A stretch of DNA of 64,000 nt, taken from Isoperla grammatica (Eukaryota; Arthropoda; Insecta; Plecoptera; Perlodidae). Below the pieces are notes generated by a model that made no database searches, was not told the origin of the DNA, and worked only from the letters and a program-made list of their open reading frames with translations. The stretch is taken from contig OX246740.1 in assembly GCA_945910005.1 (NCBI GenBank), positions 47,476,224 through 47,540,223 on the forward strand, written 5' to 3'. The translations under genes were made by a program, and so were the position numbers. Shown in pieces: positions 13,901-26,960 of this stretch. Position 1 is the first letter of the stretch. Each line of letters begins with the position of its first letter.

Positions 13901-16900
13901 GAAATGGCTACGAATGCTAACCGATTGGGAAAAGTACATGTCGAAGAATTATCGGAAGGTAATTGTGATTGGTCTAATGGAACTGCAATTGGTCATAATT
14001 TTATTTTTAGAAGTTAAGTTATTCCTAGTGCATCACAGTGTGATCAAATAATTTGACCCTTGCTGTGCAAATACTGACCTTTGACTTTCAATCAGATAAT
14101 ATGTTTTATAAACCTACTAACTGTGATGTACAAATGCTGTAGAGTGTAGGGATCTATGATAATTATAGAGCCTAGTCTTACTGTCAAGTTGTAGGCTCAA
14201 AATAGGTAGGCCTAGGTGTCCTACATATTGTCAATATTTTTTACTGACTGAGAAATCATTTAGCTTATTTCCACCTATGATTTGTTTGTCTATGATTTGT
14301 CTATGATTTGAATTTAAAATTTAAAAACACACTAATAATAAAAAATAAATAAAAATATTAATAATATAGGCCTATGTCAAATCAAATCATTGCTTTATTT
14401 AGCTCAAAAACTATCTCCCATCATGATACATTAAATTACTACATAAACAATAATTTAAACAAAAAGTTGTAGGCCTTACACAGGTGAATTATAAAACATT
14501 TACACTTAGGGCCGGTCTTACAATTTCTCCTAATAAGAAAGTTATTTGTAGCAATTAAGCTATTTGGAGGATTTCAAGGGTTTTGATTGGTCGTTGCCAT
14601 GGAGAAAACAGGCTATTCGACGAATAAGTAGTTATTGGGACATTGTAAGACTGGACCTAAGTTAAGCCTAGTTGTTCACGTACAGTTTCTTGAAATCTTA
14701 AACATAACATTAAAAAAATATATCTGTAAAATATTCCCGGGTCGCGTCTCTGACTGCGAGTGCGCACGTGTTGCAGGTGAGGGACCGGTGCCGCAAGGGT
14801 ATCCCGGCCTCGGTACGCCCGCGGGCGTGGCTCTACCTGTGCGGTGGCAAACTGCTGATGGACCAGCGCAAGGGCATGTACGCCCACCTCGCCGCCCAGG
14901 ACGGCGATCCCAAGTGGGTCGACGACATCCGCAAGGACCTGCACAGACAGTTCCCGTTCCACGAGATGTTCGTCGAGCAAGAGGGCCACGGGTGAGTGCG
15001 GTCATTCATACTACAGTAATCCCCCTTTAATTCAAATTTCAAGGGACGCTGAAAACTCCAATTTGAATTACAAAATTTTGAACATCTGTGCAGGGGTGTA
15101 TGCATATATATTTTTTGTATTTTTACTATATTCTACTCTATATTATATTATATTATATTCCATTATATCCAATCTGACAAGCTTAAATATTCAGTTGCCT
15201 CGTGCACCTTCTTAGATGTAACCAAAAGCGCTATATTAAATAAATAAATAATAAATAAAGCACCATACCTAAATCTTCTGCTGGGACTCCATCAATAGTT
15301 TGAATTATACATAATTTTGAATTAACCGAGTGTGAATTAACGAGGGACTACTATATTACCATTTACCAATGAATACAGTGTTTCAGACTATGCATAATAT
15401 CCTGCCTGATTGGCTGCTAGCCTATGCATCACTTGGATGTATGTGCAATAAATGATATCAAATCAAATCGGTAGTCGTTTCGTTGTTCGTTGCGGTAACG
15501 TGCTTCTAGTCGCGTGACTCGCAGGTGCCGTGGCAAACAATCTTAACGGAAATACAAATATTCACGTTTTAATCGTAAATTTGGCAAATCTAAATCTTCT
15601 GCTGGGACTCCATCAATAGTTTGAATTATACATAATTTTGAATTAACCGAGTTTGAATTAACGAGGGACTACTGTATTACCAGTGAATACAGTGTTTCAG
15701 ACTATGTATAATATCCTGATTGGCTGCTAGCCTATGCATCACTTGGATGTATGTGCAATAAATGACATCAAATCAAATCAGTAGTCGTTTCGTTGCTCGT
15801 TGCGGTAACGTGCTTCTAGTCGCGTGACTCACAGGTGCCGTGGAAAACAATCTTAACGGAAATACGAATATCCACGTTTTAATCGTAAATTTGGCAAATA
15901 CATGCTGGTTTGTGATACTACGCCTAAGCAGCAACAGCCGTGGTTGAAAGCCGAGTCTCTTTGCGCTATATATGCAATTAGTCTTCTTCTTTTCCTACAT
16001 GCCTGCATTTTTGGCTTACTGGGCCATCATGCATTTTTTGGTTTTTTTGGTTAGAGACGATTAGTAGTGAATAGTGTCAAATGGGCATTCAACTCTCAAC
16101 ATCCCCAAGGGTGTTGTGTGTGTCGAGTGTGTCCTTCTTTCACTTTCTCAATGTATCAGTAGAGAAAAAGAAAATAGGGAAATTAACTGTCACAGTACAA
16201 AGTTGTTGAAGCAATCCAGATATAAAGCTGTAATAATATATCGACGATCGTATACGATCTATTTCTTTTTTAAATTTTTTGTTTAGACAATATTGATCCC
16301 ATTATGTTACATGACAATGTAACATACTCTACCTATTTATCTCTTGCAGACAACAAGACTTGTTCCACGTCCTGAAAGCGTACTCGATACTAAACCCTGT
16401 GGTTGGCTACTGCCAAGCCCAGGCTCCCATCGCAGCGTTCCTCCTGATGCACATGCCAGCCGAGGAAGCGTTCTGGTGTCTCGTCTCGATATGTGACAAG
16501 TATCTGCAGGGATACTACAGCCAAGGAATGGTAAGACTTTTTTTATTTATTTTATTGCATAAAATATTTTCATGGATAAAAAAAACAAAACAAAAAATAT
16601 AGGCTACCATGTCTAGAGATATGTGAAAATAGCGTTTTGTGTATAGAATATAGATGCTACAAAGCGCTATTTTTCAGTAGAAACTAAGGTTTTTCTGTTC
16701 CTATTTTATTATATTTAACATAGTTATTATATTTCTTTTATGATAAATGCAATTTGATTGATTTTAATTTTAATAACTAGTTTGACACGATTTAAAAATA
16801 AAAATTTGAGAAAACTTCATTCTCAAGTTTTTTAATCTTGGCAAAAAAATAGATGCTACAAAACGCTATAAAATGACAATTGAAAATGCTATTTTCACGT

Positions 16901-19900
16901 TTCACTAACCATGTCAACTGGCCTATGCTAGTGTAAAATATAAGAGGTGAATAAAGCTGTGGCAGTTTACTTATTCGGCAACTTTTCCCGTTTCAGGAAA
17001 TGCTACAAGTTGACGGGGAAATTCTCTTCGGCCTGTTGAAAAAGGTTGCTCCGAGTGTGTACAAACATCTGGTAAGTGGGCACAGAAGTTGGCAACTAGC
17101 TCAAACTAATATCTCACAAAATCAGTAAGTAGGTAGTAAATTGATATTATCAAGACTAGTTCTCACAGATCTTACCTTCTTTAGAATTCAAGCTTGGTGT
17201 TCTATCACACTCACAGTGCATTGTATAATTAGAAAACATATCTTGAATTGTACTAGTTCAATAAAGCTACAATCTTACATTTTTCAGTAAGTTTCTCATT
17301 TGCCGTTTTTCCCCCACATATTTCCCAATGTTGATATTATTTTTGTCTGTTACCTATACGATTTTTAGCCAATCCCCTCAAAATGATGACATAAATCGTG
17401 CTAGTCTACATGTATAAGTAATTTTGTTTCTCTTGTGGCTCACAGAAAAAGCAGAAAGTGGAACCTATCTTGTACATGACTGAGTGGTTCCTGTGCGTGT
17501 TCACGCGGACTCTGCCGTGGGACACAATTCTTCGCATCTGGGACATGTTCCTTAGTGAAGGTAAGTGTTGTACATTATGCAGTAACAGATAAGAGATATC
17601 CTTCAACAATAATTCACTTTTGATAGACAATTTTATTGTTAGACTAGCTGGCATCAAAAAACTTAAAAAGACACTAAACTTACAGATTCTGGTGGCAACA
17701 AAATGAACTACTACTAAGGGTATGTGTCTATTGTTGAATACAGTCAAACCCGCCTAATACGTTTTCGAAGTGACACCTTAATTTAAACGTATCTCGGGGG
17801 AAAACGTATTAAAAACCAAAATTTTTATTTTTAACTATTTTTGTGGTCGCACGTGTGTGTGTGTCAAAACATCATCCGTGCCTACGGGCACCCAAAGGGC
17901 AATGAACTAGTGTGAAATTACCAACATCGCTCGTGATGAACTGTGGAATGCGGGCGGGCAAGGGGGTGCAGGGATTAGGGTCGTGTTCAGGCAGTGAGCC
18001 CCCCCTCCCCGGCCGACAGTTGCATTGTTGTCTAGGCGCTAGCGAGTGACCTTGGCCGGCAGGCAACTGCCAGCTGGTCCAACTCCTTTCATCGCACCCC
18101 CCTCCCGCCTCACCCTCCAAGCGACCAACACTTATCTGGCGACAGCTTAGCCGGCGGCCGGCCAATGACAGTCCGCATGTCAGTAACCAAAGACTGACTG
18201 GCAGCAACTGGCAGCTTCGCCTATGCTGCAGTCTTCACGTAGACTTGACCTTGGGCGGCCCGCGCATGCGCAGATGATGCACAACACACGTGCAGTGGGA
18301 GGCCGGTACCAATTGTAACGTCGCTACAAATGTGGGTCGAGAACTATCTCGCATGCCAGAGATTGGTGAAAACGTATCTCAACGGCAAGCAAGACATAAT
18401 ACGATGGATATTTTCGCGTATTAGGCGGGAAAACGTAACGTACGGGAACGTTTTGCACGGGTAATTTTAACATTACACTTATGGATGTATTTTCAAGACC
18501 TATAATTTTGGACGTCATCAGCGGGAAAACGTAATGAAAGGGAACGTTTTAGAAGGGTTTGACTGAATTCGAATTGTTGAACCTTTTTTAAACGTAAAAT
18601 GGGATCAACAATGGAAAAAACGTACACGAAAAAATCGAAATAATCTCAAGATTTCCATTAATCCGAGGGGTACCATTTAGCTCTGATAGACACCGGCATT
18701 AATACGTAATTTGAATGTGTTTCCTGTTACTGTTTCAGGTGTGAAGGTCGTGTTCAAGGTGGCGCTGGTGCTGGTCAAGTACAGTCTGGGTAGACCGGGC
18801 GTCCTCAAGAAGTGTCCAACGTTGTACGAAACGTTGGAGGCGCTGCGTAACCCACCCCTACCGGTCATGGAGGAACAATATCTCGTCATGCAGGTAATGT
18901 CCGTCGTGCCGATATTCTCATTCTTTATCCACCATCCAAGATGTTTTTGTGTTACGTTGAACCACTGGATGGTCATCATGTTGATAGATGCCAAAGATTG
19001 CTCGGACGTTAAGCGGCTGTTACACGGAGAAGTTGGAAAAGTGGAAAGAAAAAAGTAAAGAGAAAAGTTACTCTTTTACTTGTAGAGATAGCTTGTAGCT
19101 TATGGGACTTTTCGTGTTGCTGTCACACTAGGAAGTGAAAAAAGAGAAAAGTGAAAAGTTCTCCAAAAAGTTGAACACTGCTCGACAAGTAAAGAGTGAA
19201 AAGAAAAACGACATTGAAGAGTTGAAGCTGATTGGTCGATTGACACGGCCATTGAGTACGACTCGGGAGAGTTGTGACGTCCAGACATTGCTATTCCAAC
19301 CTACAAAACTTGTCACTTTGACAGCTTGTAGCCTTGTAGTTAAAAACGCATATGCCGATGGATTCGTCGGAGGAATAGGCTGCAATTGCTGTAAATATTA
19401 ATGTAATTATTGCCATTGTAAGAAGACGGCGACGAAGAAGAAGAAACAGTGATTTGTTTACATGCATCGACGATCCAGTTTCGTAGAAACCGACTACAGT
19501 CTTCTAGTTGCAACCATTTGCCGCAAGAGCGCATAGTAGTTTTGTAGAAATACTGATAGGTTACGCCACACGCGCGCTCTTCTCTTTCAACTCTGTGTAT
19601 TCCCGTGTGACGGCTAGAAAAAGAACTTTTCTCTTTACTTTTTTCTTTTCACTTTTTTAACTTCTCCGTGTAACAGCCGCTTTAAGGATTTCAAACAGAA
19701 AGTTATAAAGTTCCTAAAAAGTAGTGATGATGCCAGAGTGTGAACTCAGGGCCTCCATTTTTTGTGAGTTTGCTTCTAATTATGACTATCTAGGCCTATT
19801 AATTAATATCTGTTTTATGATGTTATATATATTAGTATGATAATAATTGATAATTGGACTCGATTGTATATTGCAGTAATTGTGATTGTAATAATGTATG

Positions 19901-20237
19901 GCAGGAAAATGTAATAGCGCATAGTCACTAAATAAAGATATATTATTATTATTATTAAATGGCATCAACTTTGAACTCTAGGCTATAATGTGTCTTCTTT
20001 ATGAATGTTATTTTTAACGTTTACCATACATGCTGTGGTCGAGGGATCCATAGGCCTCCCCCCCACTTTCTCTTGGGCTTGCGTAAACGTGAACAAACGA
20101 GTCCACGTAGGCATGAAACGTCGTCTCTGTTGCAGATGTACCGACTGAAGCTGACCGAGGAGGACTTTGCGTACGAACATCAGCGGCAAGTGGCCAAGCG
20201 ACGGAAGGCAGAGAAGGCCAAGAACAAACGAAGATAG
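10945..20237 (+). CDS. TBC1D10: TBC1D10 / Whacked-type Rab GTPase-activating protein, eight exons
   Basis: A TBC-domain RabGAP; family members act on Rab35 and Rab27 in membrane traffic, and fly Whacked shapes tracheal tubes with Rab35. Exons: 10945-11084, 13859-13958, 14777-14991, 16350-16530, 16997-17071, 17446-17560, 18739-18893, 20136-20237; GT-AG throughout, 1083 nt, 360 residues. The N-terminal 60 residues are acidic and Ser-rich. The TBC domain starts near residue 85 ([14 protein letters not shown]). The arginine finger is R137 in [10 protein letters not shown] and the glutamine finger is Q174 in GYCQAQAP, so both catalytic residues are kept. Further family words are LYMTEWF and [13 protein letters not shown]. 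It ends in a Lys/Arg-rich tail, with no long C-terminal extension as in vertebrate TBC1D10A, so it resembles the short insect form. Introns 2, 3, 4, 6 and 7 contain MITEs. Confidence 0.94.
12852..12935 (+). repeat. Degenerate copy of the CTTCCAATGCAG tRNA-derived SINE
   Basis: The words GTGGCTCGTTAG and CTGCTTCCAATGCAG match the tRNA-like head at 38879-38955 in order and spacing. Its A and B boxes are decayed. It lies in TBC1D10 intron 1. A third copy is at 26453-26520. Confidence 0.6.
14506..14660. mobile_element. Small MITE with GGGCCGGTCTTACAAT ends
   Basis: An inverted-repeat element of about 149 bp (14509-14657). The left end GGGCCGGTCTTACAAT pairs with ATTGTAAGACTGGACC on the right. 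Flanks are TTA and TAA, near the TWA target of PIF/Harbinger transposons. A second family member with an exact TTA duplication is at 55212-55297. It lies in TBC1D10 intron 2. Confidence 0.75.
15012..15900. mobile_element. Tigger/pogo-like MITE with a 321-bp internal tandem duplication
   Basis: The left end CAGTAATCCCCCTTTAATTC (15014) pairs with GAATTAACGAGGGACTACTG ending at 15674, both next to TA. A 321-bp unit starting AAATCTTCTGCTGGGACTCC is repeated in tandem (15270-15590, then 15591-15899), so the right terminus occurs twice (15332-15352 and 15654-15674). Part of this unit recurs inverted at 55973-56068. It lies in TBC1D10 intron 3. Confidence 0.7.
16621..16900. mobile_element. Fold-back element with GTGAAAATAGCG ends
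   Basis: GTGAAAATAGCGTTTTGTG at the left is mirrored by GAAAATGCTATTTTCAC at the right, and a second mirrored pair (ATGCTACAAAGCGCTAT / ATGCTACAAAACGCTAT) sits inside. There are no coding frames. Ends and target duplication are unclear. It lies in TBC1D10 intron 4. Confidence 0.55.
17739..18569. mobile_element. 825-bp Tigger/pogo-like MITE
   Basis: Element 17741-18565. The left end CAGTCAAACCCGCCTAATACG pairs with the right end GGGTTTGACTG, reading CAGTCAAACCCTTCTAAAACG on the other strand. The left side has a TA; the right flank reads AA and may have mutated. Several internal copies of a GGGAACGTTTT / AAAACGTA word are present. The 17880-18300 part is GC-rich and may be a separate insertion. 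It lies in TBC1D10 intron 6. Confidence 0.7.
19009..19684. mobile_element. 670-bp MITE with 60-bp terminal inverted repeats and TTA duplication
   Basis: Element 19012-19681. AGCGGCTGTTACACGGAGAAG starts the left arm and its complement ends the right arm; arms match over about 60 bp with an A/G-rich inner part. TTA flanks both sides exactly, as in PIF/Harbinger elements. The inner open frame is A-rich and not recognisable as protein. It lies in TBC1D10 intron 7, 116 bp after the exon ending at 18893. Confidence 0.8.
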
Positions 20238-23200
20238 CCGTTGCACGAACCGCACTGTGCGCAGTGAGTTAAATCTTTGTTTGAAACGTCTAAATGTCTC
20301 CCTTTCGAGATACTCGATGGATGCTCGATGGTAAAGTGACAAACTTGACGCCTCTGTGATGGCTTAATATAAATCCACATTTTTATATTCTTATTCTCTA
20401 TGGGCTAGCTTAGCCATCATAATTTCAGTGTACAACATTTAGAATGCTTTTTTGGTTCTTCTTGTAATAAGTATTTAAGGGTCCATATTAATATGTAGTC
20501 GGCCACTAGCCCGATGGATTCTAATCGTTGCTACCTAATTGTTTTATGAATGTTCTTTTTCATATCAAAAACAAAATGCTCATCAACAATGTGTGCTGGT
20601 ATATAATGGGTCAACTATGAGTTTACCAATATACCGAGCCTTAGTATGAAGGCACACAAATATTTCCCCTTCAAATTGCTTTGCGGTCCTAGTATTTTTA
20701 TAAGATTTTTAACACTTTAAAGCAAATGCTCTTTAATTTTATTGTAATACTAAATTATTTTGCATTTCGTTTTCTGTACAACAATGTACTAGGTACATAA
20801 TGTAAGTTTGTTCTTTTTCCTTGGGCCAGGTTCACAACAAAATTTCAAACGGGTTCTTGGCAAACGGATTATATCAGTGTTCCCATTCCGAGTACGATTG
20901 CATAGGGAAGATATTTCACTTTTCCCACTTTGATTTAATTCAGTCGACAGCTGTGTAGGAGCTAAGTGGGACCATATCTCGATGAAAGGTGCATAAATAA
21001 TATACCAGTGGTCGTAGGAATGCAGTAGCCTTTTAGAGGATGCATACCATTTTGCCCAAGGGACGTGTTATAGCCAAGCCATGCGGTTTGCTGGTTGGCG
21101 TACTGTCTGGCCGTAACAATGCCCGGGCAGAGAATTTATGTAATAATCACCAAAGCAGCTGCAACGTATCGTCATCTCTTTTTAATGTTCACGGCGTTAA
21201 TTGATACGTAGAGCGATGCGTAGCGAATTTTAGTAATAATCGGGAACACAGAAAAGTTACAAGTTATGTTTACAATGTTATTATTTAGCATTTAAAGAAT
21301 GCATTATATCACTTCAAGCGAAACAGCCATATCGCCACGCTATGCAGCACTTGTGCATTGTAGCATTTTGGGTTTGGCAGTATTTATTTGGTGCTTACGT
21401 CGTGCGTAGTCATGGTTTCTCGTGCAATGAGAAGCCCAGAATTTTGTTTCAAGGAGTAAATTTATATCAATAAATAAATAATATACTATTTTATATTTAT
21501 ATTTAAAATGTGCCAATAAGATATATATGTATATATATGACTTTTTCATAAATTGATGTATAAGCTTACTGCATTGCTTATCACTGTTTGTTGTGGTTGT
21601 CTTTGTTCTGCTATACTTGCATTCAGCCAATCACAGTTAGCTTATTGCAATAGAGATGACATCAATTCAATAAGTTATATGGAAAAATTGATTAATTTAG
21701 GTAGGCTTATGATTTATGTTTCTATTTGTTATTAATCTTATTTTATGTAAATTATAACATTGTTTAAACTAAAGTATTTATTTTTATGTATATTACTTTT
21801 GAATCTTCATACTAGGAAGTAGGCCTTATAAACTAATACAAAAGTTCAATATTATAGTACATCCCCCCCTCCCCCCCACACATTTTTCTAGAGCAATGAA
21901 ACCAATTCACCATGTTAGTAGAAAAGATGTGTTTTTGATTGTTGTTTAACGATAGACTTAACATGGAGGTTCCGGCCCTTTTATTCCCCCTGATTTCATT
22001 CTGCCCCGGGCAGGGAATTAGAGAAGCAATGGGCAGAAGAGAAAAAATATCAGTTTGGAGCAACATTTGACAGTCGTGTTTGTAATCGGGCATTCAACAT
22101 CCGACCGAACGATACCACGCTTGGTCTTCAGGCTCTCTTAGCCGGTCGGGTTCGGCAAAGTAGATTCCGTTGTTCCCGGTACGGGCGTACAGTGCTCACC
22201 CTCATTGAAGTTAACTTAAAGCACCTGCTAACTTTGATTTTTCTTTTTAGGATAACAATGAGCACAGATTTGTGACAACTTTGAGGATAAAATATATATA
22301 CAGTATATATATATATATAGGTATTGTGAAATCATTTCCTGGAATCATGTTTTTTTTATTAAAGAAAAGCACAATGTTGTGCTCTTTCAGATGTCATCTC
22401 TTCTTTAAACTTTTGTAATTTCAAGTCATAAGCTAAATAGTTGTCTATCTAAATTACTAAATTTGGCATATTTAAGCTTATTAGTTAGTATTATCATATC
22501 ACATGTTATTATTAGTTAATGTTTATTAAAGTTAAATGCCAATCATATTGTATGGTGTTTAGTATCATTCATGATAATGATAAACAAAGGTAGTAGTCCT
22601 ACCTAGTTGCATTGCACTGATGAATGCCATCAATATGTTGCATTACTGAAGTAATAGAAGCAATTAATAGTGACTTACAAGTATACTAATAACTAACAAG
22701 CATATATGCCCTATATATGTAATATTAAAACTAATACAATACTAGTAATAATATCAACATTTTTTAACATAACAATGCTTGATAAGAATATGTAAATGTT
22801 TCAACATGTGAGATTTTACAGAGGAATCTTAATAGCCAACCAAGTTTAAACTGACTAGTGGCTAGTCTTATTCACAGATCATATCAGTCATGACTGATGA
22901 TGATGAGTCATGACTACAAATGTTATTCCATAGCATTTTTTGTCACTATTGTGTGCTCAGTGCTACTTACTATTTTGTAATAACTAATCAGTCCTTGGTT
23001 TACCAATACCTACCTTCATTTAGCCTTAAGTTAATTGATGTAAATAACTTGCCGGCCACCATTCTTTCAATATGTATGGTGTGTGCTCAACTTAAAGTTG
23101 CTAAAAAATATTAAATTTGTTTATATTTACTAATTTTCCAAACATATTATTCTATTGTACATTGCATTTCAGTTACTGAATATAGATTAGCAACTAACAT

Positions 23201-26200
23201 GTCAGTTTGAAAATGACACACATACCTGTTACATAGGAACGATGATTAGATAAGACATAAAACCCTAGCGTAGAATAGAATGTGTCTGAATGTAAATTTA
23301 CAAAGTGGCAGGACAGTGTCGGTGAAATGCAATGCTCAAGGCGGTGGTCCTATAGAATCACGCACATAGCAACTGCTTGAAAGACTGAGCTTGCTTAGTA
23401 TGTACTGTCTATATTGTAATCACCTACAATTATGTGTAAACTATTTCCATTGTAATGTTCACATCATTCCCACAAACCACTTAGTTTAATACTTTGTTTG
23501 TAGCACTGGAAATGTCGCCATTTTCTCTCTTGTACCGTCCACGGTCCAAACTGGCCATAAGTTCGTATATATTGTTAAGGAACCGCTTTGCTTCAGAACA
23601 GTCTGCTTCCCTCTAGCTCTGTAGTTTATTGATTTTTTAATATCGGTTTAAGCCCCCCAATAGATATTTTTAACTTCCCATTTGCAATGTTATTTTCACC
23701 AGTGTGTGAGATTTGCAAATATTTGCCGATTGGTAATCGTAATGAGAACATATTTTGTGCTGATATTTTTATTTTAGCATCCATATTTAAAAATGTAAGC
23801 TGTAAACAACCCACTACATTGAGCTGCCTATACAAACAACAGATGCTGCAACCATTCAGTAATTTCCTATTAGCGCTCTTATCTGTTGTGTAGCATTATA
23901 AGATCCTTAGAAGTTACTAGCAAGTAGTTTGAATTAGGTAATAACCATTGCTGCAATACTGTACAGGCTAAACAATAGTAATTTGCTGTTACATACTTTG
24001 TTTGTACCAACATGAGACTGTAGATTAGAAGTAGCGTTAAAACATGTCCGCGTGTCAAAACTCGATCAAGATGCAGTACCATTAACCATTTGCTTAGCAA
24101 GATAGAACAATGAACTTAAATAGGGAGGAAACTTTCAAGAATCTAGATAACAGCACTATGTCCATGGCATATTTTGGAATATAACCTTGCTAGAATTAGA
24201 AATACTATTTCATTACGCATATCACAATGAATTCAAATGACAACCCAATCTAAATAATAAATAAATAATGTTGAATCAATCAATGCCTGGAAAATTTCAG
24301 AGTGAACCATGAATTTTCTATTTGACAGTATTTGTCAAAAATACTCTCTATGGCCTTCATGCAAGTGCCATGAACATTATGTTTTTATTAATATGCGTAG
24401 TGGATTTTTCCGCAATTCGAGACATCACCAAATCAACCGAATTATGAACCGTTTTTTATGTATGTTGCGGTAGGTATCACATTTCTGCTTTGCAACAACC
24501 AGGTATAAGTCTTCAAATATAAAAATGAGAAAAATACTATTTAGCTAAATAGATCCCTAAGTACAATGTACATCCCTCGTACATATGAGGGAAGTTAAAA
24601 GAAAAAATAGCCTTGGCATTTAATCGCATTGATTAAATTTGTATTGTGACTGATTTTCCATAGTTGAGCTTTCAGACATATCGCTCTATATTTGATACTA
24701 ATTACATTATTCAAATTGCATTTGTATCATTGAATGATCGAATATTACTGGTGAGTAATATGTGCACTGTGCAGTCAATTCTTAGTAAGACTTACAACCT
24801 AGTTATGAACATTCTAGTGCAGTATTGTATGAAGTTAGGTAGTTACAAAGTTGTTATTTTATGTGAGTGTTAGGTTCTTTATTTAATGTGAAACTCAAGG
24901 GTACCTTCAAAGCTAATCAAGAGTATGTATTCAGTTAGTATGCTGGATGCCGATGGATGGTCTAATCAAGATTAATAATTGTAAATATGTGAACAATTGA
25001 TAAGCAGTTGGCATTGAATAGTCCCCAAATAACTTTGTTAACAATGAAGTAACAAGAACTGTCATATTAAAAAAAAAAAATGCCATTTACAAGTATGCAC
25101 ACACACTCCTCAATATGTAGTTGCAAATTGAGCGGAAACAAAATACAGTATTGCGGATAAAATGACGGGTGGCATTGACGCCTGGTACTTGAACTGTGTG
25201 TAAGTCTTGTATTAATTCTATGAAGAGGTGTGTAAAAATATAATACTATAGACAGTAAGTAGATGGTTGCCAGATCTTACAATAAATATTTTCTTTTGAC
25301 TTTTGAAAAATGTTCATGCTGTTTTCCCAGTTATTAGTTAGGGTACTAGTTTGAGTTTTGAAAGTGCTATCTTTAAGAACTGTAGTTATATAGGCACCAA
25401 TGTTAAAGCTGTTGATTTAAACAAATATTTGTTTCAAATAATATTACATACTACATATAGGCATTGGGTTTGAAATATAGGCATAATATATTTCAAACCC
25501 AATGATATAGGTAGACCCAGCAATTGGAAGCTGTATTTGTTCTGTAGATTGGATTTGTTTTAAAACCACTAAAACACAGTTTCATCGTGTCCATCATCGA
25601 GAGTTTGTAGTCATATATTCCTACTTTCCATGAAAGTACATCCCATAAGCCAATTATTTTAGAAAACAATGAAATACATTTGTTAACATTCTCTAAATAG
25701 CTCAGTAGGTATACCTACTCAAAACTAACTTGTGCTAAAACCTCAAAACTCAAAAACAATTTTTACACACTTCTATTATATTTTAAGCTGTACCAAGTTT
25801 TATAAACATAAAATGTTATCTGAAGTCTTCCAATGAAGCAATGAAAAACTCTTGAAGGGTTTATGGTAACGTCGTGGGATACTTTGTAGCGTGATTTGAC
25901 CGGTGTACATTTATCATTGTGGCATTTTTGTAATGCCGTGCGTTTACTCACACAAATTGCACTGCCAAGTAAATCGCATACTGTCAACTACAGAACTATC
26001 AAATTGTCAATAGAAAAAATTCCAAATGCTCTCACATATTGTAGCAAAGACAAATCAGAAGAAAATGTAGTCAATTATGTGAGTCAATGTGGATAATATT
26101 GATATGTCTAATTTTAAATAATTTGTAAAATATGACTTGCTTAAATATTTTTTCATTGAAACTCTGATAACTTTGACTTATTAATTCAAAGTAAAATTTA

Positions 26201-26452
26201 ATCTTACTTCATGTAATAATAAATAATAAATATATTGTGTAATAAAACTAGAGTGTAGCGAGTTAATTCTCACAACACCACTTCCTATTCAGAATATTCC
26301 ATCCAATTTGATCTGTCTCTAGAATTTATAGTTTGCGTATCTTTCGTCTAGTATTAAAGATTGAAGTACAGTTCAGACATTTTTCAAATGCTGCTTTCAG
26401 GCTAGAATATTGTACAGTCTAGTGTCTAGTAATATTTCTACATTGTGCCGTC

Positions 26453-26520
26453 TCATTGATTCTGTGGGGTTATTCCAGCTTTCAATGCAGATGGTCCAGG
26501 CTGCGAGTTCCCGTTTTGGG
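26453..26520 (+). repeat. Degenerate SINE head, CTTTCAATGCAG type
   Basis: GCTTTCAATGCAGATGGTCC followed by a decayed B-box region lines up with the better copy at 38879-38955 (GCTTCCAATGCAGAAGGTCT). It is one of three copies in the window and is too diverged to be a working tRNA. Confidence 0.5.
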
Positions 26521-26889
26521 GCGAGTGTTCTAATTTTTGGAATTAATTAAAATATATTCATGTTGCCTGGCATACACTATTCCAATCTGCGGTTACAGAT
26601 ACTAGACTTTTTTTAAATGTATAACTAAACAGAAATAACATGTGAAAGATACACGTAAGGAGGTAAATTTACAAAACCAGGACCAGAACTGGAACACCTA
26701 ATAAATTATGGATATGCCTCTTCCAATCACAATGTATATTAAATTAACTAAGGTTTCAATGCCACAGATAAATATGAAATAAGTCATCGTTGGTCAGTTG
26801 TAACAACACTTTATTGCCCTGTAATTTGCTAGAATAAATAATGTGTTCACGATTTGATTTATACATGGTTGGAGTGAAATGTGCAGCTT

Positions 26890-26960
26890 TGGCACAGCTG
26901 TGGTTTGATCCCAGATATTACATTTATCAAGTAGAGGTTCTACCAATTCAACTAGGCGTA
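26890..26960 (-). repeat. tRNA-derived SINE remnant
   Basis: Read on the minus strand, an A-box-like GAATTGGTAGAAC is followed 30-odd bases later by a B-box-like GGGATCAAACC. The anticodon arm does not pair well, so this is a remnant rather than a tRNA gene. Confidence 0.4.

Noticed and set aside
18711..19058. 115-codon frame as a whole coding unit
   Set aside because: Only its part up to 18893 is TBC1D10 exon 7; the rest runs through a GT donor into the intron.
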